From NCBI GenBank assembly GCA_029218545.1, contig JAQXRN010000200.1, positions 1 to 52,671 of the forward strand: a stretch of 52,671 nt of DNA. The letters are read 5' to 3'. This DNA is from Bacillota bacterium. GTDB lineage: Bacteria > Bacillota > Clostridia > Peptostreptococcales > Anaerovoracaceae. The notes under the pieces were generated by a model that was not told the origin of the DNA, did not search any database, and saw only the letters and a list, made by a program, of their open reading frames with translations. The translations under genes and the position numbers were made by a program. Of this stretch, positions 9,899 through 22,095 are shown piece after piece. Every line of letters begins with the position of its first letter. Position 1 is the first letter of the stretch.

Positions 9899-10777
9899 AT
9901 GAAAGTAATTGACTTATTAAAAAAAGAAACCTTATCCCTGTCCTTTGAGGTTTTTCCACCAAAGGTAGACTCCTCCTTTGACAGTGTAAAAAATGCAACA
10001 GAAGAAATTGCAAAGCTTAAACCTGCTTTTATGAGCGTAACTTACGGTGCAGGAGGCGGCACAAGTAAATATACCCTTGATATCGCAAAGAATATAAAAG
10101 ATAAATATGATGTTTCCACTCTGGCTCATCTTACCTGTGTTTCTTCAACCAGAGAAACCGTTAAACAGAGAATTGAAGACCTTAAGAATGCGGGAATAGA
10201 GAACATAATGGCTCTAAGAGGTGATATTCCCGCTGAACTTGCAAATTCAGACAGATCCACATGGTATTACAATCATGCAGTAGAGCTTATTCGCGATCTG
10301 AAGGAATCAGGAGCTGATTTCTGTATCGGCGGAGCCTGTTACCCGGAGGTTCATCCTGAAAGTTTAAATCAGAAGGATGATATCAAGTACCTAAAAGAAA
10401 AGGTTGATGCAGGATGCGAATTCCTCACAACACAGATGTTCTTCGATAACAATCTTTTATACAATTTCCTATATAAAATAAGAGAAGCAGGCATTACAGT
10501 TCCTGTAGTTGCAGGTATTATGCCTATTACAAATGCAAATCAGGTAGCAAGAGCACTTAGTCTTTCCGGCTCCTACGTTCCTCAGCGTTTTAAGAGCCTG
10601 GTTGATAAATTCGGCCACGACCCTGCGGCAATGAAACAGGCAGGAATAGCCTATGCAACAGATCAGATCATAGATTTGTTTGCAAACAATATAACCAATG
10701 TGCACGTATATTCAATGAACAAGCCTGATGTTGCAATGAAAATTCAAAGCAATCTGTCAGATATTTTAGGTAAATGA
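9899..10777 (+). CDS. metF: 5,10-methylenetetrahydrofolate reductase
   Basis: SLSFEVFPPKVDSSFDSVKNA...LKPAFMSVTYGAGGGTSKYTLDIA; RBS agagagaca; start at 9899. Confidence 0.93.
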   Translation: MKVIDLLKKETLSLSFEVFPPKVDSSFDSVKNATEEIAKLKPAFMSVTYGAGGGTSKYTLDIAKNIKDKYDVSTLAHLTCVSSTRETVKQRIEDLKNAGIENIMALRGDIPAELANSDRSTWYYNHAVELIRDLKESGADFCIGGACYPEVHPESLNQKDDIKYLKEKVDAGCEFLTTQMFFDNNLLYNFLYKIREAGITVPVVAGIMPITNANQVARALSLSGSYVPQRFKSLVDKFGHDPAAMKQAGIAYATDQIIDLFANNITNVHVYSMNKPDVAMKIQSNLSDILGK

Positions 10778-11439
10778 TGATAAAGATTAAGCAATATAAT
10801 GAAATACCTGTAGATTTAGGTGAAATTCTAAGGTATATGAATGCCGAGAATAATGCAGAAACAGTTTCCATTATTGAAGAATGTCTTAAAGAGCTTCATA
10901 GTAAGCTTTCATATAAGGTTTGCTATGATCAATTCGCCATCACTTTAAATGGTAATCTTGTTGACCTTGGATTTACCACTATTGAAAGTGACAATCTCTC
11001 CAATAATTTAAAAGACTGTCAAAGCGTTATTATTTTTGCAGCGACCATAGGTATAGAAATAGATCGTCTGATTGCAAGGTACGGAAGACTTTCTCCGGTT
11101 AAAGCCTTGGCTTTTCAGGCTATAGGAGCTGAAAGAATTGAAAGCCTTTGCAATGAGTTTAATAGGGAAATGACCTTAGAGCAAAGTGGGCTTGGTTTCT
11201 ATACAAGGGCGAGATTCAGTCCCGGATACGGTGATTTAGAACTTTCCTACCAAAAGGATATTTTTAGAGTACTTGACTGCTCAAGAAAAATCGGCCTGTC
11301 CCTTAATGACAGCCTGCTCATGTCTCCATCTAAATCTGTAACCGCTATAATAGGTGTTTCCAACATTGAAAAAAACTGCACAAAAAAGGGCTGTAGTTCT
11401 TGCGAAAAAAGAGACTGCAGCTTCAGGAGGAATGATTGA
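10774..11439 (+). CDS. Stand-alone B12-dependent methionine synthase activation (reactivation) domain protein
   Basis: Between metF and metH; GLGFYTRARFSPGYGDLELSYQKDIFRVLDCSRKIGLSLNDSLLMSPSKSVTAIIG matches MetH activation domain; Cys-rich tail. Confidence 0.85.
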   Translation: MMIKIKQYNEIPVDLGEILRYMNAENNAETVSIIEECLKELHSKLSYKVCYDQFAITLNGNLVDLGFTTIESDNLSNNLKDCQSVIIFAATIGIEIDRLIARYGRLSPVKALAFQAIGAERIESLCNEFNREMTLEQSGLGFYTRARFSPGYGDLELSYQKDIFRVLDCSRKIGLSLNDSLLMSPSKSVTAIIGVSNIEKNCTKKGCSSCEKRDCSFRRND

Positions 11440-13838
11440 TGAATGTTTTAGAATATATGAAAAGTAATATTTTATACCTGGATGGAGGAATGGGCTCTTT
11501 GCTCCAGGCTTTTGGTATAAAACCCGGTGAACATCCTGAAAGATGGTCTGTTTCTCACCCTGAGGTTATCACACAAATTCATAAGGACTATTTTGATGCC
11601 GGATCTAATGTAGTCCTTACTAACACCTTTGGAGCCAATACTCTTAAATTCGATATTGAAGAGGTGGATGCCATAATAAAGGCATCTATTGAAAACGCTA
11701 GAGAGGCTGCCCTTAAATCTGCAAATCCAAATCCCAAATTTGTAGGACTTGATATAGGCCCATGCGGTAAACTCCTCAAGCCTTATGGTGATTTAGACTT
11801 TGAAGATGCCGTAGAAGCTTTCGCCGGTATGGTCAAGGCTGGAGTTAAATACGGTGCAGATTTAATTTTTATTGAAACCATGAACGACAGCTATGAAACA
11901 AAAGCTGCCCTCCTTGCTGCCAAAGAAAACTCCAATCTTCCTGTCTTCGTTTCTAACGCATATGGAGAAGATGGTAAGCTCATGACAGGTGCCACTCCTG
12001 CCGCAATGGTGGCTATGGTGGAAGGGATGGGTGCAGATGCTATTGGATGCAACTGCTCTCTTGGTCCTGCCCAGCTTGCACCTATTATCGATGAACTACT
12101 TGAATATGCATCGATCCCTGTTATGGTTAAACCAAATGCAGGACTTCCAAGGGAATTAGATGGAAAAGCAGTATATGATGTTCTTCCCGAGCAGTTTGGC
12201 AGGGAAGTTTTAGCCCTGGTAGAAAAGGGGGTAAGAGCCGTCGGGGGCTGCTGCGGTACTACTCCTGAATACATCAAGGAGCTTACATCAATTACCAAAT
12301 GCTGCCACATTTCTGATATCGTTTCGAAAAACAGAACTTTAGTTTCTTCCTATACCCACGCTGTTGAATTTGATAAAAAGCCTATTCTTATTGGTGAACG
12401 TATCAATCCTACAGGCAAAAAGCGCTTTAAACAGGCTCTCGTAGAAAAGGATATGGACTATATCCTTCAAGAGGGTGTTAATCAGCAGGAAAAAGGTGTT
12501 CATATTCTCGATGTAAACGTAGGACTTCCTGAAATTGACGAAGCTACTATGCTTACAGATGCGGTTTGTGAACTGCAGGCCATCATAAATCTTCCTCTTC
12601 AGATAGACACAGCTGATGCTGACGCTATGGAAAGAGCCTTAAGAAGATATAACGGCAAGGCAATGATTAATTCCGTAAACGGCAAAGAAGAATCTATGAA
12701 ACAGATTTTCCCACTAGTTAAAAAATACGGCGGTGTTGTTGTTGCCCTTACTTTGGATGAAAACGGAATTCCGGAATCTGCAGAAGGAAGAATTGAAATC
12801 GCAAAGAAAATCTTAAGAACAGCTGACCAATACGGAATTCAGAAAAAGGATATTATTTTCGACACCCTTGCCATGACAATCAGTGCAGATCAGTCTGCTG
12901 CAAAAGCAACTCTTAAGGCACTTGAAGTGATTAGACATGAACTTGGATGCCATACATCTCTCGGAGTATCAAACGTTTCCTTTGGACTTCCTGTTAGAGA
13001 AGCTGTAAACAGTACCTTCTTTGCCTGCGCAATGGAAAGAGGGCTTTCCGCTGCCATTATGAATCCATATTCAGATGGCATGATGAAAACATATTATACA
13101 TACAACGCACTTCACGATTTAGATGAAAATTGCGGTGAATATATCGATTTTGCATCAAACTTGGATGAACCGGCGCCTGCAAAAGCTCCATCTCAATCAA
13201 AACCAAATAATTCTGAATCATATAAATCCGAACTCCAAAGATCCATCGTTAAAGGTCTGAAAGATCAAGCTGCCGGGCTTACATCAAACCTTCTTGCATC
13301 AGAGAATCCACTTGATATCATACAGAAAGAGGTTATTCCTGCACTTGATATCGTTGGAAAGGGTTTCGAGGAAAAAACAGTATTCCTCCCTCAGCTTTTG
13401 ATGGCTGCAGAAGCTGCAAAGGCTTCCTTTGAGGTAATAAAAACTAAGATGATTTCCGAAGGTGGGCAGTCCATCGATAAATATCCTGTGGTAATAGCTA
13501 CAGTCCATGGAGATATTCACGATATCGGTAAGAACATCGTAAAGCTGTTGCTGGAAAACTACGGATTTAAGGTTATTGACTTAGGAAAGGATGTACCAGC
13601 CGAGGAAGTGGTAAAGGCTGTAATAGAAAATAAAGCACCATTATGCGGACTTAGTGCACTGATGACTACTACAGTTCCTGCAATGGAAGAAACCATTAAA
13701 CGTCTAAGAGAAGAGGCTCCTTGGTGTAAGGTGGTAGTTGGCGGAGCAGTTCTAAATCAGGAATATTCTGATAGAATCGGTTCTGATAAATATGCCAAAG
13801 ATGCTATGGACACAATTCGCTATGCGGAGGGTATTTAA
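11439..13838 (+). CDS. metH: Cobalamin-dependent methionine synthase lacking the C-terminal activation domain
   Basis: LDGGMGSLLQAFGIKPGEHPERW; GGCCGTTPEYI zinc site; pterin-binding GERINPTGKKRFKQAL; B12-binding VHGDIHDIGKNIV. ATG at 11439 (track used TTG at 11436); caggagg RBS. Confidence 0.94.
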   Translation: MNVLEYMKSNILYLDGGMGSLLQAFGIKPGEHPERWSVSHPEVITQIHKDYFDAGSNVVLTNTFGANTLKFDIEEVDAIIKASIENAREAALKSANPNPKFVGLDIGPCGKLLKPYGDLDFEDAVEAFAGMVKAGVKYGADLIFIETMNDSYETKAALLAAKENSNLPVFVSNAYGEDGKLMTGATPAAMVAMVEGMGADAIGCNCSLGPAQLAPIIDELLEYASIPVMVKPNAGLPRELDGKAVYDVLPEQFGREVLALVEKGVRAVGGCCGTTPEYIKELTSITKCCHISDIVSKNRTLVSSYTHAVEFDKKPILIGERINPTGKKRFKQALVEKDMDYILQEGVNQQEKGVHILDVNVGLPEIDEATMLTDAVCELQAIINLPLQIDTADADAMERALRRYNGKAMINSVNGKEESMKQIFPLVKKYGGVVVALTLDENGIPESAEGRIEIAKKILRTADQYGIQKKDIIFDTLAMTISADQSAAKATLKALEVIRHELGCHTSLGVSNVSFGLPVREAVNSTFFACAMERGLSAAIMNPYSDGMMKTYYTYNALHDLDENCGEYIDFASNLDEPAPAKAPSQSKPNNSESYKSELQRSIVKGLKDQAAGLTSNLLASENPLDIIQKEVIPALDIVGKGFEEKTVFLPQLLMAAEAAKASFEVIKTKMISEGGQSIDKYPVVIATVHGDIHDIGKNIVKLLLENYGFKVIDLGKDVPAEEVVKAVIENKAPLCGLSALMTTTVPAMEETIKRLREEAPWCKVVVGGAVLNQEYSDRIGSDKYAKDAMDTIRYAEGI

Positions 13839-13840
13839 CA

Positions 13841-15274
13841 ATGAAAATAATATTAATATTATTATGCCTGTTTGTGCTGTTTATTCTTTTTCTTGTAGTT
13901 AGAGCTTTGTCCCTAAAGCCTACCGAAGCAAAAGATGGAAAGATTGTGTTGGACACATCGAAAAGAGCGGAAGGTTACGGCAGTAGTCTTGCAGAAATGA
14001 TCAGGTGTGATACTGTTTCCTTTAGAAACCAGGAAGATCGGTCAAAATTCTATGCTTTCCATGAGAAATTAGAAAAACTATTTCCAAATATTCATTCAAA
14101 ATGCGGGAAGCACGTTTTCAATGGAAGCCTTCTTTTCAAATGGGAAGGTAAAGGCGATACCGACCCTATTCTTCTCATGAGCCATCAGGACGTTGTAGAA
14201 GCAAACGGCACATGGGAACATGAACCCTTTAGCGGTGATATAGACGAAAAGGGAAGGGTATGGGGCAGAGGCACCGTGGATACAAAAGCCAGTCTTTTTT
14301 GTATTTTAACTGCAGTTGAAGAACTCCTTGCTGAAGGCTTTGTACCCTCGGGAGATATATATATTGCAAGCAGCTGTACCGAAGAATGGAGTGGTGATGG
14401 TGCTCCTTCCACTGTAGATTACTTAGAAAAAAATAATGTTAAACTCAAACTTCTTCTCGATGAAGGCGGCATGATTGTAGAAGAGCCCGTAGGCGGAGTA
14501 AAGGGTACATACGCAATGGTAGGTCTTGTAGAAAAAGGCTACGGTGATGTTAAGTTTACCGCTAAAGGAAACGGTGGTCACGCCAGTGCTCCCGGAAAGG
14601 ATACCCCACTTGTTCGTTTAGGTAAATTTATGGTAGACATTGAGAAGAAAAATCCATTTAAATCGGAATTTTCTCCTACTGTAGAGGAAATGTTCAAACG
14701 TATGGCTCCAAATATGAATTTTGGAATGAAAGTCTTATTTGCCAACATGGACATTTTAAAGCCTTTGCTTGTAAAAGTTATTCCTTCAGTAAGCACAGCT
14801 GCTGCGGCAATGTTAAGAACTACCCTTGCCTTTACAATGGCGAAGGGTGCTGATGGAGCAAACGTGCTTCCACAAGAAGCGAGTATCGTTGGAAACATGA
14901 GATTTATCCATCATCAGCCAAACAAGGAGAGTGTGGATATTTTAAGAAATATAGCTAAAAAATATGGTATAGAGACTGAAGTAATATACGAAGATGATCC
15001 TTGCCCTGTAGTGGATTATAACGGTCCTGAGTTTAAGCTGGTTGAAAAGACCATTAACGATATTTATCCCGGAATTGGTGTATGTCCATATACCATGACA
15101 GGAGGTACTGATGCTAAATACTACAGCACAATCAGCGAAAACTGTATCAGATTTGCTCCTTTATATATAGACTCCCAGCAATATGAAAGTATTCATGGAT
15201 TAAACGAAAATATATATCAGGGTGCGCTGCCTATGGGGGTTGATTTCTATAAGAAAATAATTACTGAAGCTTAG
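13841..15274 (+). CDS. M20 family metallopeptidase with N-terminal transmembrane helix
   Basis: LLMSHQDVVEANGTWEHEPFSGDIDEKGRVWGRGTVDTKAS; NGGHASAPG; N-terminal hydrophobic IILILLCLFVLFILFLVVRAL. Confidence 0.9.
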   Translation: MKIILILLCLFVLFILFLVVRALSLKPTEAKDGKIVLDTSKRAEGYGSSLAEMIRCDTVSFRNQEDRSKFYAFHEKLEKLFPNIHSKCGKHVFNGSLLFKWEGKGDTDPILLMSHQDVVEANGTWEHEPFSGDIDEKGRVWGRGTVDTKASLFCILTAVEELLAEGFVPSGDIYIASSCTEEWSGDGAPSTVDYLEKNNVKLKLLLDEGGMIVEEPVGGVKGTYAMVGLVEKGYGDVKFTAKGNGGHASAPGKDTPLVRLGKFMVDIEKKNPFKSEFSPTVEEMFKRMAPNMNFGMKVLFANMDILKPLLVKVIPSVSTAAAAMLRTTLAFTMAKGADGANVLPQEASIVGNMRFIHHQPNKESVDILRNIAKKYGIETEVIYEDDPCPVVDYNGPEFKLVEKTINDIYPGIGVCPYTMTGGTDAKYYSTISENCIRFAPLYIDSQQYESIHGLNENIYQGALPMGVDFYKKIITEA

Positions 15275-15294
15275 TATCATTAGATATTATAAAA

Positions 15295-15331
15295 AGAGCT
15301 ATTACCCAGATGATTCTGATGTAATAGCTCT
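15295..15331. terminator. Bidirectional terminator between convergent genes
   Basis: agagctattac...gtaatagctct with A-tract/T-tract flanks. Confidence 0.8.
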
Positions 15332-15341
15332 AAATTTTTAT

Positions 15342-16322
15342 TTATAATCCTAAACCGAAGTTTTCTTTAACTCTCTTTAATGTCTGTTTTGCGATTTCGT
15401 CGGCTTTTTTTGCACCTTCGTTTAATATATCAATTAACTCCTGAGAATGTCTGATTTCTTCATATCTTTCCTTTATAGGAGCCAGAGCATTAACAGTTAC
15501 CTCAACCAGATCCTTCTTAAAATCTCCGTAGCCTTTTCCTTCGTATTTCTTTTCCAGTTTTTCAATAGATTCTCCCGAAAGTACGCTGTATATGTTGAGC
15601 AGATTGCTGATTCCAGGCTTATTTTCAATGTCAAATCTTATTATACCTTCGGAATCTGTAGTCGCCTTCATTATGGATTTTTTAATCTTTGATGGTTCAT
15701 CTAAGAGGGAAATTCTTGAATGGATGTTTTCAGCTGATTTACTCATTTTCTTTGTAGGATCATCCAAAGCCATAATTCTTGCGCCTGCTTTCAGGAATCT
15801 TCCGTCAGGCATTACAAATGTGTTTGGATACTTACTGTTAATTCTTCCAGCAATATCTCTGCAAAGCTCAATATGCTGTTTCTGGTCGTTTCCAACAGGA
15901 ACTACATCTGTATCATATAACAAAATATCTGCTGCCATTAGAACTGGATAGGTAAACAGACCTGTAGGTGCAGATTCTTTATTCTTACTCTTGTCCTTAA
16001 ACTGGGTCATTCTTGAAAGTTCACCTGTGTAAGAATTGCATGTAAGAATCCAGTTTAATTCAGCATGACCTGGCACATCTGATTGAACGAAAACAATTGA
16101 TTTTTTTGGATCAACGCCAACTGCAAGGTACAGTGCTGCCACATCGAGAATATGCTCTTTCAGTTCTTTTGGATCCTGTGGAACTGTAATGGCATGCATA
16201 TCAACAATGCAATAAATACATTCATGATCGTCTTGTAATTCAACAAACTGTTTTAGAGCTCCTAAATAGTTTCCTAAATGGATATTTCCTGTAGGTTGTA
16301 CACCTGAAAAAACTCTTTTCAT
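15342..16322 (-). CDS. trpS: Tryptophan-tRNA ligase
   Basis: MKRVFSGVQPTGNIHLGNYLGALKQFV; KMSKS motif. Confidence 0.96.
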   Translation of the reverse strand: MKRVFSGVQPTGNIHLGNYLGALKQFVELQDDHECIYCIVDMHAITVPQDPKELKEHILDVAALYLAVGVDPKKSIVFVQSDVPGHAELNWILTCNSYTGELSRMTQFKDKSKNKESAPTGLFTYPVLMAADILLYDTDVVPVGNDQKQHIELCRDIAGRINSKYPNTFVMPDGRFLKAGARIMALDDPTKKMSKSAENIHSRISLLDEPSKIKKSIMKATTDSEGIIRFDIENKPGISNLLNIYSVLSGESIEKLEKKYEGKGYGDFKKDLVEVTVNALAPIKERYEEIRHSQELIDILNEGAKKADEIAKQTLKRVKENFGLGL

Positions 16323-16356
16323 AGGAATAATGCCTTCTTTCTTATGGTTTTTTTAT

Positions 16357-17088
16357 TTATTTTCTTATTTCTTTGTTAAACTCAGCTATTATATTTTTTT
16401 CTGCACGAGAAATAGTCATCTGAGAAACCCCAAGCTCCTTTGCAATAATTGCTTGTGATTTATTTTCGATGAATCTTTGTTTGAATATATATTTATATGT
16501 TTCGCTAAATTTATCAAGCACATTAGAAAAAATTTCGTGAAGTTCTACTTTTTCATAACCTGAATCTTCAAAACCAACATATCTGTCCATTGGGTTTTCA
16601 TCAGATTCATCCTGATTCTGGTTTGCAAAACCGTCAAGAGAATATGTACCATATGCTTTTGAACTTTCCATTGCCTGAATTATCTGTTCATTGGTAAAGC
16701 CCGTTTCTTCAGAAATTTCGTTAATGGTTGGAACTCTGCCCAGTTTCACAGTTAAATCGTTTTTTACGTCTTGAACCTTCATTGCAATTTCCTTGATTCT
16801 TCTTGGAACCTTGAGACTCCATTGTTTATCACGGAAATACTTTTTTATTTCACCTAATATTGTAGGTGTTGCAAAGCTTCTAAATTCAAAACCTTTACTG
16901 ATATCAAATCTTTCAACAGCAGAAACTAATGCCATTGCTCCAACCTGATAAAGATCATCATAATCGACGCCTTTACCAAGATATTTTCTAATGAGTATGT
17001 CTACCATGTACAGATTATCTTCAACAATTTTATTTCTCAGCTCAATGCTTGGGTTAGCCTGATACTGGTTGAATAAGTCTGTGTTCAT
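16357..17088 (-). CDS. SigB/SigF/SigG family RNA polymerase sigma factor
   Basis: DYDDLYQVGAMALVSAVERFDISKGFEFRSFATPTILGEIKKYFRDKQWSLKVPRRIKE; region 4 GVSQMTISRAEKNI. Confidence 0.92.
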   Translation of the reverse strand: MNTDLFNQYQANPSIELRNKIVEDNLYMVDILIRKYLGKGVDYDDLYQVGAMALVSAVERFDISKGFEFRSFATPTILGEIKKYFRDKQWSLKVPRRIKEIAMKVQDVKNDLTVKLGRVPTINEISEETGFTNEQIIQAMESSKAYGTYSLDGFANQNQDESDENPMDRYVGFEDSGYEKVELHEIFSNVLDKFSETYKYIFKQRFIENKSQAIIAKELGVSQMTISRAEKNIIAEFNKEIRK

Positions 17089-17489
17089 TATTTTGCCTTT
17101 GTCATCTTAATAGTATTTTTGCAATTTTCTTCTTTTATAATCTCAACATCACTCATAAGTGTTTTAATAACATAAAGAGATAAATCTCCCTCATTAGGGC
17201 AGTCAAGGCACGGTTTTTTCAGCTTTTTAAGGTTGTGACCTTCACTTGTATCTCTTACTGTTATTTGAATTTTTTCTTTTTCTATTACACATTCAACTTC
17301 ATATTCCTCAGCAAAACCTTCTGATCCATGACATGTAATATTCTTGCATGCCTCACTTACAGCTGTCTTTATATCTTCGATTTCTTCATAATCAAATCCT
17401 GCTGTATCGGCAATGGAACCTACTGCAAGTCTAACCATAGTAATGTAATCAGGTTTACCTGGAATGACAAATTTTAAATTGTCTGCCAT
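17088..17489 (-). CDS. RsbW/SpoIIAB-like anti-sigma factor, HATPase (GHKL) domain
   Basis: DIKTAVSEACKNITCHG N-box; start and stop codons overlap with the sigma-factor ORF. Confidence 0.88.
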   Translation of the reverse strand: MADNLKFVIPGKPDYITMVRLAVGSIADTAGFDYEEIEDIKTAVSEACKNITCHGSEGFAEEYEVECVIEKEKIQITVRDTSEGHNLKKLKKPCLDCPNEGDLSLYVIKTLMSDVEIIKEENCKNTIKMTKAK

Positions 17490-17509
17490 ATTTGGCCTCC
17501 TTCTTTATG

Positions 17510-19999
17510 CTACATCTGGATTTGTTCTTCGCCTGTTGAATCTTCTTCTGTTATTTCTTTTTCCAATTCATCTTGGCGCGCAACCTTTGCCAGGGAAATA
17601 ATATTTGCATCTTCAGAAATATTCATTATTTTAACACCCTGTGTAGCTCTACCTAATTTTGATATTTCCTTTGCCTGCATTCTGATGATTATTCCATCTG
17701 AATTGATTAGCATTACATCATCGTCGTCATCTACAACAATTGCGCCTACAAGTTCACCTGTCTTCTTAAATTTTGCCTTATCATAAGTCAGAAGACCTTT
17801 GCCGCCTCTTACCTGAACCTTGTATTCTTCAACTTTAGTTCTCTTACCAAAACCCTTCTGAGTTACTACTAAAAGCTCCTGACCTGGTTCAACAAGTTCC
17901 ATTGAAACGACTTCATCATCCTTTTCAAGCTTGATTGCTCTTACACCGCCGGCAATTCTTCCCATAGGTCTTACATCTTCTTCTGAGAAGCATATACATT
18001 TTCCATGTTTTGTTACAATTATTACATTGTTTTGTCCTGTTGTCTGTTTAATTCCAATTAACTCATCGCCTTCTTTTAAATTCATTGCAATTAAACCTGT
18101 TTTTCTGTTTGTATCAAAACTTGACAGGGAAGTCTTTTTAATTATACCGTCCTTTGTTACGCCAATTAGGAATTTATCTTCGGCAAATTCTTTAATTGGA
18201 ATTACTGCAGTGACTCTTTCTCTCTGGAGTAAATTTAAGAAGTTTACAACCGGAGTACCCTTAGCAGTTCTCGTTGCTTCAGGAATTTCATAAGCTTTTA
18301 TCCTATGTGCCTTTCCTGTATTTGTAAAGAATAATAGGTGATCGTGAGTAGAAGTGATAATCATATTCTTTACAAAGTCATTTTCACGGGTTGTTAAAGC
18401 AGTTATTCCTTTGCCTCCACGTTTCTGTGCCCTATATGTGTCTACAGGAACTCTCTTTACATAACCAAGATGGGAAAGAGTGATACATACTTTTTCTTCT
18501 TCTATTAAATCCTCTTCATCGATTTCATGTTCACCGGCTTTAATCTTTGTTTTTCTCTTATCGCCCCATTTATTTCTGATTTCGATGAGTTCGTCTTTAA
18601 TTACTCCCATTAATTTATTTTCGTCTTCAAGTAATTCTTTGTAATAAGCTATTTTCTTTAATAGTTCGTCATATTCATTTTGAATTTTCTCTTTTTCCAG
18701 ACCCTGCAGTCTACGTAGTTGCATGTCTAAAATTGCCTGAGCTTGGATTTCTGTAAATCCGAATCTTTCCATTAATTTTTCTTTAGCATCATTGTAGCTG
18801 CTTCTGATAATTTTAATAATTTCATCGATGTTATCAAGAGCAATCAGATAACCTTCTAAAATATGAGCTCTGGCTTCTGCTTTTTTCTTATCGTAAATTG
18901 TTCTTCTTGTAACAACTTCCTTCTGGTGCTTTAAATATTCAGAAATAATTTCCTTTAAATTAAGTACCCTAGGTCTTCCGTCAACAAGAGCAAGCATAAT
19001 CATTGAAAAACTATCCTGAAGCTGAGTATGCTTGTACAATCTATTGAGAATGATGTTAGCGTTTGCATCTCTTTTTAATTCGATAACAATACGCATTCCT
19101 TTTCTGTTGGACTCGTCACGAATTGCTGTAATTCCATCAACCTTTTTATCTCTAACTAATTCGGCTATTTTTTCAATCAATCTTGCCTTATTAACCTGAT
19201 AAGGTATTTCCGTAACAATAATCTGCTGCTTTCCATGTGAAGCTTCTTCTATTTCTGTAACAGCTCTGACAACAACCTTACCTTGACCTGTGCGATAGGC
19301 TTCTTTCATTGAGTTTTTGCCCATTATAATAGCACCGGTAGGAAAGTCAGGACCCTTTACAATTTTAGTCAGGTCATCAACTGTTGCGTCCGGTTCATCT
19401 ATAAGCTTTACACAAGCATCTATTACTTCAGTTAAATTATGCGGAGGTATTGATGTGGCCATACCTACAGCAATACCATTTGATCCATTTACAAGAAGAT
19501 TTGGAATTCTTGCCGGTAAAACCTTAGGTTCTTCCTCTTCACCATCGAAGTTAGGCATGAAATCCACTGTTTCCTTATCCAGATCTCTTAACATCTGCAG
19601 GGCAAGAGGTGTCATTCTTGCTTCAGTATAACGCATTGCAGCTGCGCCATCTCCGTCCACTGAACCGAAGTTACCATGTCCGTCTACGAGAGGGTAGTGA
19701 GTATTGAATGGCTGAGCAAGTCTGACCATTGCATCATATATTGAAGAGTCACCGTGTGGGTGATATTTACCCATTACTTCACCGACAATACGAGCCGATT
19801 TCTTATGAGGTTTATCAGGAGTAACACCTAATCCGGACATACCATAAAGAATTCTTCTGTGTACAGGCTTTAATCCGTCTCTTACGTCAGGAAGGGCACG
19901 GCCGACGATTACGCTCATGGCGTAGTCGATATATGAATCTTTCATTTCTTTATTAATTTCATGTTGAATTAATTTCTGATCTTCTAAAAATGTTGCCAT
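17510..19999 (-). CDS. gyrA: DNA gyrase subunit A
   Basis: [41 protein letters not shown] GyrA box. Confidence 0.98.
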   Translation of the reverse strand: MATFLEDQKLIQHEINKEMKDSYIDYAMSVIVGRALPDVRDGLKPVHRRILYGMSGLGVTPDKPHKKSARIVGEVMGKYHPHGDSSIYDAMVRLAQPFNTHYPLVDGHGNFGSVDGDGAAAMRYTEARMTPLALQMLRDLDKETVDFMPNFDGEEEEPKVLPARIPNLLVNGSNGIAVGMATSIPPHNLTEVIDACVKLIDEPDATVDDLTKIVKGPDFPTGAIIMGKNSMKEAYRTGQGKVVVRAVTEIEEASHGKQQIIVTEIPYQVNKARLIEKIAELVRDKKVDGITAIRDESNRKGMRIVIELKRDANANIILNRLYKHTQLQDSFSMIMLALVDGRPRVLNLKEIISEYLKHQKEVVTRRTIYDKKKAEARAHILEGYLIALDNIDEIIKIIRSSYNDAKEKLMERFGFTEIQAQAILDMQLRRLQGLEKEKIQNEYDELLKKIAYYKELLEDENKLMGVIKDELIEIRNKWGDKRKTKIKAGEHEIDEEDLIEEEKVCITLSHLGYVKRVPVDTYRAQKRGGKGITALTTRENDFVKNMIITSTHDHLLFFTNTGKAHRIKAYEIPEATRTAKGTPVVNFLNLLQRERVTAVIPIKEFAEDKFLIGVTKDGIIKKTSLSSFDTNRKTGLIAMNLKEGDELIGIKQTTGQNNVIIVTKHGKCICFSEEDVRPMGRIAGGVRAIKLEKDDEVVSMELVEPGQELLVVTQKGFGKRTKVEEYKVQVRGGKGLLTYDKAKFKKTGELVGAIVVDDDDDVMLINSDGIIIRMQAKEISKLGRATQGVKIMNISEDANIISLAKVARQDELEKEITEEDSTGEEQIQM

Positions 20000-20016
20000 T
20001 TATGCACCCTCCTTTC

Positions 20017-21939
<1,923 letters not shown>

Positions 21940-22060
21940 CTAAAAACTTCCTTTTTTTATAAATTATTTTTCTGTTAAAAATAAACAGTAATTCAACCTA
22001 CAGTATATCACAATTTTTTGTTTTTGTGGAATTAAATTTTTATTAATAAAATAATAAAAA

Positions 22061-22095
22061 CTCTAATAAACAGAGTATATATTTGTTTATTAGAG
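22061..22095 (-). terminator. Terminator downstream of recF
   Basis: On the minus strand: agctctaataaaca-loop-tgtttattagagttttta; overlaps the recF stop region. Confidence 0.7.

Noticed and set aside
11436-13838. Possible frameshift/truncation of metH because the activation domain is missing
   Set aside because: The activation domain is present as a separate upstream gene, a known arrangement; the ORF is intact.
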